A DNA stretch of 64,000 nucleotides from Romanomermis culicivorax (Eukaryota > Nematoda > Enoplea > Mermithida > Mermithidae): positions 186,001 to 250,000 of the forward strand of contig CAWUHX010000078.1 in NCBI GenBank assembly GCA_963922205.1, read 5' to 3'. Each line of letters opens with the position of its first letter. Positions within the stretch are counted from its first letter, which is position 1. Positions 47,834-57,301 of the stretch are shown here, piece after piece. The notes below the pieces were generated by a model. The model made no database searches. It was not told the DNA's origin and saw only the letters and a list, made by a program, of their open reading frames with translations. Made by a program: the position numbers and the translations under genes.

Positions 47834-48095
47834 GCCCTCTTGCGATTTTCATCAAAATTTGGAAACAGTAAAAAACAACGTCACCAATTCAGAAGAGAGA
47901 CTCGATTATTTTAAAAAAATTCCAGCGGCAAATTATTGCAGCATTGTTAAATTCGCCGTTGACGGCTGTAACAGGAATCCCGAAAAAATGAAAATTATCG
48001 ACTCAAAACTTGCTTGGTCATCTGATCAGAAGAAATTAATAATTGAAAGCCTAAAAGTTTTAGCAAGATTAGATTCTATAGTCCATCTATTAAAA
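47834..48095 (+). CDS. Possible COMMD-like N-terminal (HN) domain exon
   Basis: An open segment after a gctttag acceptor encodes about 87 residues: an amphipathic helical series (EERLDYFKKIPAANYCSIVK ... AWSSDQKKLIIESLKVLARL) whose spacing resembles the HN domain of COMMD proteins, small subunits of the Commander endosomal sorting complex. A later segment at 48228-48356 (cttcag acceptor, gtaaaa donor) contains CIDVEFRLN, which could correspond to the LVDVDWRLD start of a COMM domain. The junction between them is not resolved: the frame meets TGA at 48096-48098 and only a poor donor (gtccat, 48079) precedes it. Identification is tentative. Confidence 0.3.
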
Positions 48096-48358
48096 TGAGA
48101 CAAGGAACGCAGAATGCCTCTGCAGAGGAAAAACCTGCAGTGCACGTGAACATATTTTTCTCTCAAGTTACAAGCCAATCTACTACAGTCAATTTGTGAA
48201 AAAAGGTGTCCGTGAAAAAACAATTTTCTTCAGCCTGAACATCTGTTTGCGTTCCAAGAAAAATGTGGACTGCAGTGTATCGACGTCGAATTTCGGCTGA
48301 ATCCCATCCCCCGGATCAGAAAGTATAACCGTTATTCCACAGTTCACTTGAATGCTGG

Positions 48359-48812
48359 TAAAAAAAACGTGAAAATACGCCATCAAAAACGGAAGAGATA
48401 CCGATACCTCGAAGACTATTCATTGGTCGGGGAAATTTCACAGACAAGTAAAAATTTTGCAGCGACAAGTTGTTTTTTGACATCAAAGCTCAACACGCTC
48501 TTAAATTTTATGATAAATTTTGCAAATGAGGGCTGCGGTGGTGGTTGGGCATCCAAAAAACCAACTCCCATAGTCTTTGTACTGGAAAAAACGGGTGCTG
48601 CAACCCTGCGCATTTACGTCATTTTCGGCGGAAAAAGCGCCAAAATTAATTGTTTCGTCGACTTTCGTTGGAATAATAGAGTTAAAAAAGACAAATTTTC
48701 TCCGTTTCAGTCCAAAAAAGTCGAGGAACATCATTATTCCATCACCTGCGAAGATTATAAATATGTTTATAGGCGCGTGAATGTTGAGAAACGACCAACT
48801 TATGCAAATTAG
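48359..48812 (+). CDS. Unrecognised ORF
   Basis: An uninterrupted frame continues from the COMM-like segment to a TAA at 48810-48812. Notable parts are a Gly/Cys-rich stretch (FANEGCGGGWASKKPTPIVF), LRIYVIFGGKSAKINCFVDF, and a basic tail ending KRPTYAN. No signal peptide or membrane segment stands out. Function unknown; it may simply be an intron of the preceding gene read through. Confidence 0.25.
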
Positions 48813-49237
48813 CCAAAATACTTGTTAGTATAAAATTAATTCTTCAGAAATAATAAATGAAAAGAGCAGCCCTAATTTACCCGTCCTTACTTAATTGTCT
48901 CCTCAAAAAAATGAGGAAACGGTAAAGCGTGCACGCAGCCGTTTAGAAAACGTGTCCAAAATGGAAGCATAATGAAACATTCTATTTTTGGCACCGAATT
49001 TTGAGTCAATGCTTCTTATGGAAGACGAAGTAGAAACAAACTTTTCTCAGTTTTAAGCACGTAAAACAAAACTTTTTGACAATAAGTTGTGGGCTCGAAC
49101 CATGAAAAACATGTATTTGAGGAATGAACCGATTCTCATCTATTCCATTCGACTGACACTTGAAAAAGGCTATTCACAAAATGTTGAGATAGTTTTCACG
49201 ACAAACCCTGAAATTAATAATCAGAGGCAAAGTGACT

Positions 49238-49440
49238 AAAGCTCCAGCTGAGCTGCAGCTTAAGCTGCAGCTTAACTCTATATGTTATACCATTGCCGTT
49301 AAGCTGCAGCTCAGCTGTAGCTCAACTCATGTGCACAAAACATATCGAGAAGGTTAAGCTGCAGCTGAGCTGCACCCGACAATGTTATAACATACAGAGT
49401 TAAGCTACAGCTTAAGCTGTAGCTCAGCTGGCGCTTAAGT
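49238..49440. repeat. Foldback repeat of GCAGCT motifs
   Basis: Multiple AGCTGCAGCTTAAGCTGCAG-type units lie in both arms (about 49240-49330 and 49355-49440), separated by ATATGTTATACCATT / GTTATAACATACAGAG, which are themselves inverted. It can form a long hairpin. Confidence 0.7.
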
Positions 49441-49753
49441 CTCTTTGATGAAACCGGCCACAGGTCCCAGAATAAAGTGAACTATTCCTAGTTAACTCCA
49501 CTAATTCTAGCCTCAATAACGTTGTCCAGAAAGAAAGTTTTGGGAAATAATTCAAATCGAATACAGGTTCATCAATGTTTAGTTTTCTAAAATCATCGAC
49601 TGTGCTCAAAAAATAAGTGTCTGACATGTGAAAATCAACTAACATGCAGACTAACCCAGGACCATCAATGGACAACATTAAGGCAGAGGCAACTTTTCGT
49701 TTTATACATTCTCTCAAATTATTCACTACTACAACTCTTGATTGATCAATCAT
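49424..49753 (-). CDS. Unrecognised ORF, 3' end within a foldback repeat
   Basis: From the ATG at 49753 the frame reads MIDQSRVVVVNNLRECIKRK, then a hydrophobic/acidic alternating sequence (ALMLSIDGPGLVCMLVDFHM; EPVFDLNYFPKLSFW), 110 residues in all. The stop lies inside the GCAGCT-rich palindrome at 49238-49440, so the natural C-terminus is probably lost. No family recognised. Confidence 0.25.
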   Translation of the reverse strand: MIDQSRVVVVNNLRECIKRKVASALMLSIDGPGLVCMLVDFHMSDTYFLSTVDDFRKLNIDEPVFDLNYFPKLSFWTTLLRLELVELTRNSSLYSGTCGRFHQRDLSAS

Positions 49754-50517
49754 TCGTCTTTTCAGGAGCAAAGAACAATGCGGCGAAAGAAATGAAAACT
49801 AAAAAATATCAAAAGTATCTCCAAATAAGTACGAGTAAAATTTAGAAGTACGACTCACTCGTTCGGAAATATTTATTTCATACCAGTAATCAAGCATGAA
49901 TAACCTGGATAAGAGAACTTTTGAACGATGATAAAAAGCCGGGTCTGGAACGCCTGTGGCCAACCGGAAAATTGTTCAACTATTGCAGGAATTAAAAGCA
50001 TTCCCTTTCGTGACAAGTTCACGTTTCAGTGGTCATAGTAAACTAGTCGACATGAGGAAATCCGATTTCAATCAAAAATTATTCGCGTCTCAAAATACTC
50101 AATGGAACTAGTAAAAAAACGTGTTTTGGATCAAAGGAATAAATCGTTGACAAGCAGAAATTTTTTTTCTCAAGAAAACACAGATTTTGATCTTCATCAC
50201 CTCCCCCTTCTCCCGATTCCCAGGAAAAATATTTATTAGGATATGCTAAAACAATCCGCACATTTTTCACCTCCTTATGAAGATGACTATAGCTAGGACA
50301 GATGAATCATAAAAAAGGGCGTGAATAAACAAAAAATACATCAATGCTTATTCTGACTTGCATTGGATATCTAAAATTTTTAATTATAATGCAACAAGCA
50401 TGCTTTGGGCAGGACATGAAATCCAAAAGAGCAGCAGTTTACAGCTAATTTGGAAATGTTTTATCAATTACAACAAGGGTCGTCGAATTCATATTGCCAT
50501 GTTTTATGAAATGAAGC

Positions 50518-51006
50518 TTGCGAAAATTCATAAGATATACTAATGAAATCGTTGAACGTCATTTACGAAAATTTATAGAATCCCCATTTGGCACGGAGGA
50601 AGATGAATATCATACATGGAATATTCGTGTTCCCCGCCCCTGTAATTATACTGAGAATTCACTGGTGCAGCATGGTTTCCAACCTGCAATTATCATCAAA
50701 AAAGATATTACAACAAAAGATTTTTTCAATATTTTCTCGCCAAATCAAATATGCAAATTGACATCCGACTTGGGGTTTCCCATATCGAGAGTTCAGCAGC
50801 TTCAATTCCATACGCTTTCGGGGACACCGAACAAAACTCGACGTGAAAAAAACAGGAAGGAAAAATTTACTCGCCCACAAAACCAAGCTAAATTTTCGCG
50901 TCTAATTATTCGGAAACATTCTCTCGTTCACCACGGCTGTCTTTTTGTGAAATATTTCCAGATTCAAGAATTTAGAGTGACTAAAGTTATGTTCAAAATG
51001 GCATAA
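50518..51006 (+). CDS. Unrecognised ORF of about 160 aa
   Basis: A single open frame (RKFIRYTNEIVERHLRKFIE ... FGTEEDEYHTWNIRVPRPCN ... SPNQICKLTSDLGFPIS) ends at TAA near 51006. The first ~110 residues look coding (mixed charge, no low complexity); the last part becomes Lys/Arg-rich. There is no ATG at the start of the open frame, so the 5' end may be an exon. Product not recognised. Confidence 0.3.
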   Translation: MRKFIRYTNEIVERHLRKFIESPFGTEEDEYHTWNIRVPRPCNYTENSLVQHGFQPAIIIKKDITTKDFFNIFSPNQICKLTSDLGFPISRVQQLQFHTLSGTPNKTRREKNRKEKFTRPQNQAKFSRLIIRKHSLVHHGCLFVKYFQIQEFRVTKVMFKMA

Positions 51007-51114
51007 TATACATACTAGATCTTTCAACAAGATGGGTCACGCGAAATTTGACCTGTAGTCCAAACTTGATTTAAGCCATGTTGATTACGTGCTTACAAAA
51101 ACATCAGTAAAAAC

Positions 51115-51487
51115 CATACATGCGCGTGGCGGGGGGGGGGGGGTTGGGGGGTTTTGACCCCCGGCAGATTTGACTCCCCAGCAATGATCAAGAAGATGAC
51201 GAAGGAAAATGAGCAAGAGAGAAGAGAAAGTCGTCATAAAAATGGGAATGATGCTGCAGTTTAACAACTTTTCTAAACAAAACATACTTGGTTCCAAAAA
51301 AGTAACATTAAAACTTTAAAAAGTGCAGTCTAAGCAAATAATTTCACATATCTGACTAATATAAGTTGAAGAATACGCTGCTTAGATGTTAGAAGACCTT
51401 TTTTTCTTAATCAGGAACGAAAAAAACTCGTATTCCACCACCTATCCTGGCTGACTCCCAGCAGAATTTCTATGCTGTGCATGTATG
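51115..51487 (-). mobile_element. CATACATG-type MITE, subfamily B, copy 2
   Basis: Exact 8-bp duplication GTAAAAAC at 51107-51114 and 51488-51495. Ends CATACATGCGCGTGGC and GCTGTGCATGTATG. Contains a 15-base G run. Confidence 0.85.
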
Positions 51488-51545
51488 GTAAAAACTGAGA
51501 TACTTTTGTTCACTCATTGTCCCTGAATCACTTAGAGCTGCTGTA

Positions 51546-51798
51546 TCAGTCTATTTTTTTGAAATGTTTCTAAATAATAATAATAAAAAGCAAGTAATCG
51601 CACGATTCCATAATTTTACTTTTTTCCGCTGAACCATATGTCACACATACACGGTACTGAAAATTTTTCAGCGTACTTATCTAATCTTTGTTTTCTGAGT
51701 GAAAAATCTTTCTGTAGAAGCGTTCTCTAAACGATTTTAGCATAACTGACTTTTCTCATTTTTCAGTTTTGAACCATTTTACTAAAAAACAGACTATA
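51546..51798. mobile_element. TATAGTCTG-type MITE, copy 4
   Basis: Left end TCAGTCTATTTTTTTGAAAT, right end ACTAAAAAACAGACTATA; the interior matches the copy at 24029. Confidence 0.55.
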
Positions 51799-51932
51799 GG
51801 TTAGTGATTTTTCAGTTAAGCATAAACTTGAACTAAAGTCCCTGTTTTTCCAAATGAGTTTCGGGAAGAAAAAAGTGTTAATGCAAATGATTAGGAGACA
51901 ACGGAGACAATGTCTCCTAATCACCTATATTT

Positions 51933-52176
51933 ATATCTGTTTTTTATAAAATGCTTCCAAATAGAAAAGTGACACAAATCAGTACTGTCGACAAAATCGT
52001 TTACTTAGAGCTTTGACCGTAAAATTTTTCACTCGAAAAATTGTTAAAGGTGAGCTCAGTATGCTCAGAAATTTCTATACCTATATGACATATCGTTCAT
52101 TAGAAAATCGTGAAAATCTGAAATACAACTTGCTTTCCACTTTTATTATTTAGAAGCATTTCAAGAAAAACATATA
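51933..52176. mobile_element. TATAGTCTG-type MITE, copy 5
   Basis: Left end ATATCTGTTTTTTATAAAAT, right end AAGCATTTCAAGAAAAACAT. The interior is very close to the 24029 copy (GTGACACAAATCAGTACTGT). Confidence 0.65.
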
Positions 52177-53264
52177 GAACAAAGTGGACAAGTCAAAAAT
52201 TTGGTTTTCGTAGTTTGGAGATTGGAGATATCTTTTACAACTTTTTATGCTGACCTCGAATGCGATAAGTGCACCAAACATTATTTTCATTGAACTCTTG
52301 CCCACAGCACCACTTATATTTTTCGCACTTTCAAAGATTTTTGAATGCGATTTTCTTTAATCGATAATAGATTGAACACGCGTTTGAAAAAATTTTAGCT
52401 ATCTACTATCCAGTTGTTAATTATAATACAGTGTACAACAAAAATAAAAAATTAATTTTTACACTTGACAAATTTTCATTTTAAAAATAATAACTCGGGA
52501 TTGGTCGTATAAAATCGAACCCAATTTCAACAAAATATGTACCATCCATATACCCCACTGCTTAAGAAAATTTAGAGCTACACGATGAAAACCCTTTGAC
52601 CATATTTTAGCTCATGTGAATCAAACCACAGTTTTACTTGCTATGAATAGCACGTTTTCAAATTTTCATTGGTGTCTTACATAATTTTCGACAATTTTTA
52701 ATGCAATTTTTTAAAGCGACAATATCTTAATGTGGATTTCATAAATTTTTAGTTCCACCGCAACATGTAATGAAATTTAAAAAAATTAAATTCTTACATT
52801 TGATGAATTTTTATGTTTGACACAACAAGAGTCAGCAGTTGGTAGTATCAAATCGAACCTTATATCCCTTAACATTTAATAGCCATGTATGCTTTGTACG
52901 AGAAAAATCACAGATAAACGATAAATATTGCTTGACCAATGTTAGTAGACATTAATCGAACTAAACATAAAAAATTACCATTTGCTTCAGATTTACTTTG
53001 TTATTCTTATTGTGTTTGTAGCTCTAAACATGAAATTCGAAAGGGGAAATTCAGCATAATCTTGGTTGAATTAAAAATACTGTGTTAAAAGAATATCATG
53101 AAGGATACAAAGCATATGAACCGATTTAGTTAAAATATTTCAATTGTCAAAACAGTCAGTGTAGATTCGAGCTTTTTTGCCAGTGATTTTCACGCATTGG
53201 GTAGTGGCTGCTATGCCAGTGACTTCACAGTTCTGCAATCCGTGGCAACTGCAGCAGTGACTGT

Positions 53265-53666
53265 CATACAAGCACAGCATAGAAATTCTGCTAGGGTCAG
53301 CCAGGACAGGGGGTGGAATACAAAACTTTTTTTCGTTATTGATAACGAAAAGAAAGGTCTCAGAAAGTCTTCTAACATTCAAGCGGCATATAATTCAACC
53401 TATATAGCTAGATATGTGAAAAAAGTGCTTAGACACCACTTTTTAAAGTTTTTTTTGAAATCAAGTATGATTTGTTTAGAAAAATTGTTAAACTACAGCA
53501 TCATTTCCATTTTTATGACGACTTTCTCTTCTCTCTTGCTCATTTTCCTTTGTCATCTTCTGAATCATTGCTGGGAAAGTCAAATCTGCTAAGGATCAGC
53601 AAGAATCTGCTAAGGGTCAATAAAAATCTGCCGGGGGTAAAGATCCACCATCCACGTGCATGTATG
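53265..53666 (+). mobile_element. CATACATG-type MITE, subfamily B, copy 3
   Basis: Exact 8-bp duplication GTGACTGT at 53257-53264 and 53667-53674. Ends CATACAAGCACAGCATAG and CCACGTGCATGTATG. Inserted between cysteine-rich coding-like segments on the minus strand. Confidence 0.85.
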
Positions 53667-53720
53667 GTGACTGTCACAAAAGATCCAGGTTTGGAACCAT
53701 GATTTGGATATGAAATTTAC

Positions 53721-53869
53721 AGGTTTCAGAGGAAATGCACGACTGCACCCTTGTTCCGTCACATGCTCCTCCTAAAGTAAGAGTGACGCACTCGTTCAAC
53801 AGATCATTTCTGAACTGAGGCAAGCAGGGTGACCTCCTAGTACAGTCACCAGGTACTGGTTTTTGCCCA
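53721..53869 (-). CDS. Candidate exon of a cysteine-rich (EB-module-like) secreted protein
   Basis: Bounded by a gatcacccag acceptor and a gtaaat donor, the frame reads GQKPVPGDCTRRSPCLPQFR then NECVTLTLGGACDGTRVQSC. The LGxxCxxxxxxxC pattern resembles EB modules of nematode extracellular proteins. A further Cys-rich open segment (NCEVTGIAATTQCVKITGKK, ending at about 53151) lies on the other side of a CATACATG-type element at 53265-53666, but the two do not join in phase with obvious splice sites. It may be a remnant of a disrupted gene. Confidence 0.3.
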
Positions 53870-54244
53870 CTGGGTGATCACAGCCCTGCCTTGATAGTGG
53901 AGCATGCCACCATCAAGTGTGTAAAAACTATTACACAGCATAAAAATTCATTCTGCTTGGATTTAGGCACCTTTTGCATTTCTTTTTTTCACTTCTCTTG
54001 GATCGTATTTTTGACAATCATATATTACATCACCAAATTCATATGGTGAATATTGATGGTGATTCTCTGTAAATACTTTACGTGAACGTCTTTGCTTCAA
54101 AGTTCAATCAATTAATAATCTGCCCAAAATTACTGTAGTCCTTCATTGATTTGGAAGTCAAGGCACCAGTTTTCGATTTTATATCTCCTATTTGTATTTT
54201 ACTCTGGCTGCATCACATAAAGTCGGTCGTTGAAGTTTATACTT

Positions 54245-54437
54245 ATAGTTTGTTTTTCATTAAATGCTTCTAAATTGAGAAAAGAACAAAAATTAGCTGT
54301 GTTGTCAAAATCGCGAACGCAAAGTTTCCACAGTCTTGCACGACGAATGGTTTAACATAAATTTGTAAAAATATAAAATAGTACTTGCTTTCTATTGTTA
54401 TAATTTGGAAGCATTTCAAGAAGAACAAACCACTGTA
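54245..54437. mobile_element. TATAGTCTG-type MITE, copy 6
   Basis: Left end TATAGTTTGTTTTTCATTAA, right end AAGCATTTCAAGAAGAACAA. Shortened interior. Confidence 0.55.
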
Positions 54438-54528
54438 GATTGCTTGACTCCATATGGCTTTCAAGAAATTGATGAGGTTAACACGATTTGTGCAACAGCA
54501 ACAAAACATCGAAATAGATTTAATAAAG

Positions 54529-55549
54529 GTTTCACCCCTTATTCACCGAAACACACAACAGTGATTCTCAAAACAGATTCTCAAAACAGCGAAACACAAT
54601 ACAGCGAATCTCAATTCAGCGAAGTCTCAAAACAGCGAATCTCAATTCAGCGAAGTCTCAATACAGCGATTCTCAAAACAGCGAAGTATCAACAGATTCT
54701 TAAAATAATAAATTTTTAAAACAGATATCTTTAGATTGGAAAAATTTAGATTGGGCGGGGTAGACGCTTTGGCACATGGCCCATTTGGTCCTTCTTTTGG
54801 ATCTGGTGGATGTCGGTTGTCACACATTTTGGCACCAATCGCCAGATTTCTGACATGGCTTTATAGCATCATGTGTTTTCACGACATTACAGCTTTTTAT
54901 TCTTGTTTGTTTATTATTAACATATTCATATTCATATGCATGTTTTTTGTTTTTTTTCCTTTATCGATTTATTTCTTTGAAGGTTGTGTACTTTTGTTCT
55001 ATTTTTTACCTACTTTTTACTATATTATTTTACTTCTCATGTCTTTATCATTCGTTTTTTGTTCTGCCTTTACGGCTTAATTATTTTATTCATTTCATTT
55101 TATTTGTTTATTTTATTTTATTTATTCTATAAATTTAATTTTTTTGCAATGCAATTAAGCTGCATACAAAACAACTTTGATGGAAAATCCTTATAATTTT
55201 TTGCTTTTGTTTTTTTTCAACGTTTCAGAAAAATGTTTTTCTCACAGAAATTTTTTCGTGATTTTGGAATGGTTCGTTCGTGCATACCTACCGCAACTGC
55301 AGCACAAAAGCATGTGAAATTTAGATGGCCAAATGCAACTAAAAATAGACTATCTCAACCATCAAAAACGATTTTAATTTACCTAATTTGCATATTGTGT
55401 GCGTTTATTCAAATGCATAGAAATTTTTAGTGTTCGCTGCATTGAGACTTCGCTGAAATGAAAGTCGCTGTATTGAGACTTCGCTGTAATGAGAATCACT
55501 GTTTTGAGTCTCGCTATTTCGAGTTTCGCTGTATTGGGGACACGCCTTA
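54529..55549. mobile_element. Element with inverted ACAGCGA minisatellite ends
   Basis: The left array (54540-54715) consists of CTCAAAACAGCGAAT-like units and the right array (55425-55549) of their reverse complements (TCGCTGTATTGAGACT). The right end reads CTGTATTGGGGACACGCC, the left GGTTTCACCCCTTATTCACC. The interior contains a T-rich tract (about 54890-55160). No transposase recognised. Confidence 0.6.
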
Positions 55550-56100
55550 ATAGATATAGTGAATGTGAACTATCTTTTTCTCGTCTTGCTGCCATTTTGC
55601 TTGATTAATGGTTTGCGGTCAATTTTCCCTAGTGATTTTCCTTGATGAACAATTCATTTAACACTAAAAAATGGTGTTCAATGCTGAACTTCTAATTTTG
55701 ATGTAACGTACCTGCTAAAGCAGTACTGTAAATATGTAGCATACTGTATGTGATATTCATTTATTAGATATATTTTCATTTATTAATCTATCGTCTCAAG
55801 GGTGTCTGAAATTCACACCCAAACATTCTTATAAATTTATGTGAAGCACTTTATTTTGATCTTCCCATACCCCATTGACCCAATTAAAGACGCACATAAT
55901 TATTTCCACATTGGCACCTGGCCCTCGTAATGCACATGAAGATACACATTCTGTAGGTACAATAATCCCCTCCAAAATGCGTAAACACACCTGCCCATGT
56001 AGAAAGTACAGAAATCCCGACCCAGACAGAAGATTTAGGAGGAATGCATAGAAAACCGTAAAATACATGAAAAACTAAAAAACATAGGCGGCAAAGCATA

Positions 56101-56521
56101 CTGTAAGTTAAAAGGCATGTGAGCGCGGAAATTAAGAATAAATTAAAGCAAGAGGCGTGGCGAAAGAAGCATACAGAAGGCGGAAACAGGTAAGCGAAGC
56201 AGCGATTGGTGGAAGAAGATCGACGGAAACACGACCTCCCGCGACGCCCAGGGAGTGGCCAAAACGTCGTATAAAAGAGAAGAAAAGCGTGATTTTTATT
56301 ATTATTATTCGTGGTTTTTTTAAATTCGTCGTTCGCGTTCGTATTTTCATTTGCAAGCAAACGTGCCGTCCATTTTTGTTATTCGACGTTCAAGCGACCG
56401 TCGATCATTCCTTGTATTCCCGTATTATCGTACCGCCCGCGCCCCGTCCCGTTATTCCGTCCCTGCCGTATCGACCGTTGGTCAGAAGTAAAGTACCTCA
56501 CAGAAATCTGGTCGTTACATT
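56101..56521 (+). mobile_element. LTR-like block (possible solo LTR) with TATA box
   Basis: A GC-richer, sharply different block of about 420 bases that starts TGTAAG and ends GTTACA (TG...CA ends). It contains TATAAAAG at 56270-56277 followed by a C/G-rich leader-like segment. This is the layout of an LTR promoter/R/U5 region. No flanking duplication is evident and no gag-pol lies nearby, so it may also be an ordinary promoter. Confidence 0.3.
56270..56277 (+). promoter_or_regulatory. TATA box in the LTR-like block
   Basis: TATAAAAG in a locally GC-rich context, 245 bases before the TTACA end of the block. Confidence 0.35.
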
Positions 56522-57221
56522 GAATATCATGTTTACACAGTAAGAATGACGAAATAAAACCAAAGCAAATTGATAATTTCTTGAGTTTAGTTTGATTACC
56601 GTCTGCCAACATTGGTCAAGCAATATTTGTCGTTTATTTCGGATTTTTCTCGTGCAAAGCTTATATGGATATTGGATTTTGCGAAATGAGGTTCGATTTT
56701 ATACTACCAACTGCTGACTTGTGGTGTCACACACAAAAATTAGTAAATTGTAAGAATTTAGTTTTTTTAAAGTTGCACTGGAAACTAAAAGTTCAGAAAA
56801 CCACTGGGCCAACCTTATGAAATCCACATTAAAATATAGTTCTTTGAAAAATTGTTCAAGACATCAAAGAAAATTTGCAGCAAGAACGTGCTACTCATAG
56901 CATGTAAAACTGTGGTTAGCTTCTAAAACATGATCAAAGAGTTTTTATCGTGTAGCTCTGAATTTTTTCACGCCGTTAGGTGTGTGGATTGCCGATTGAA
57001 GAATACGACATTCAAAAATTGCGAAAAATAATAGTACCAAGGAATTATTTGCATATGCAAGTTATCGACTGTCGGCTTATGATGCATAATGGTCATCACC
57101 TGTTTATGGATTTTTGGTATTCGGAGGACCGTTTCGCAATGGGGTAGTACATATTTCTGTTCTTGACAGGTATAGTTTTTGAGACCCACACAAATCCAGA
57201 TTGGCTTAAGCATATGTTTAG

Positions 57222-57227
57222 TTTATT
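57222..57227 (-). promoter_or_regulatory. Candidate polyadenylation signal for NSA2
   Basis: AATAAA on the minus strand, about 75 bases after the TGA stop, at a typical distance. Confidence 0.45.
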
Positions 57228-57301
57228 TTCCAATTTTTACAACTGTTCTTTCGTACCACGCGTAAAAAAGAACGAAATATAAAAACATAATTTTAAACTC
57301 G

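Larger units (their letters stand above)
52520..56970. repeat. Inverted repeat arms bounding a 4.4 kb compound region
   Basis: The left arm (about 52530-52880) and right arm (about 56650-56970) are inverted: shared AGAGCTACACGAT, AAACCACAGTTTTAC / GTAAAACTGTGGTT, TTAATGTGGATTTCATAA, and GTCAGCAGTTGGTAGTAT with AAATCGAACCT. Between them lie the cysteine-rich segment, a MITE, a minisatellite-ended element and the LTR-like block. Confidence 0.6.

Noticed and set aside
54736-55080. ORF with hydrophobic, membrane-like C-terminal half
   Set aside because: The hydrophobicity comes from a T-rich tract inside a minisatellite-ended element. Several overlapping frames look the same and no family is recognisable.
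56132-56543. Overlapping 70-158 residue ORFs on both strands
   Set aside because: They coincide with the GC-rich LTR-like block, both strands are open at once, and none shows a domain. Better explained as an LTR or promoter region.
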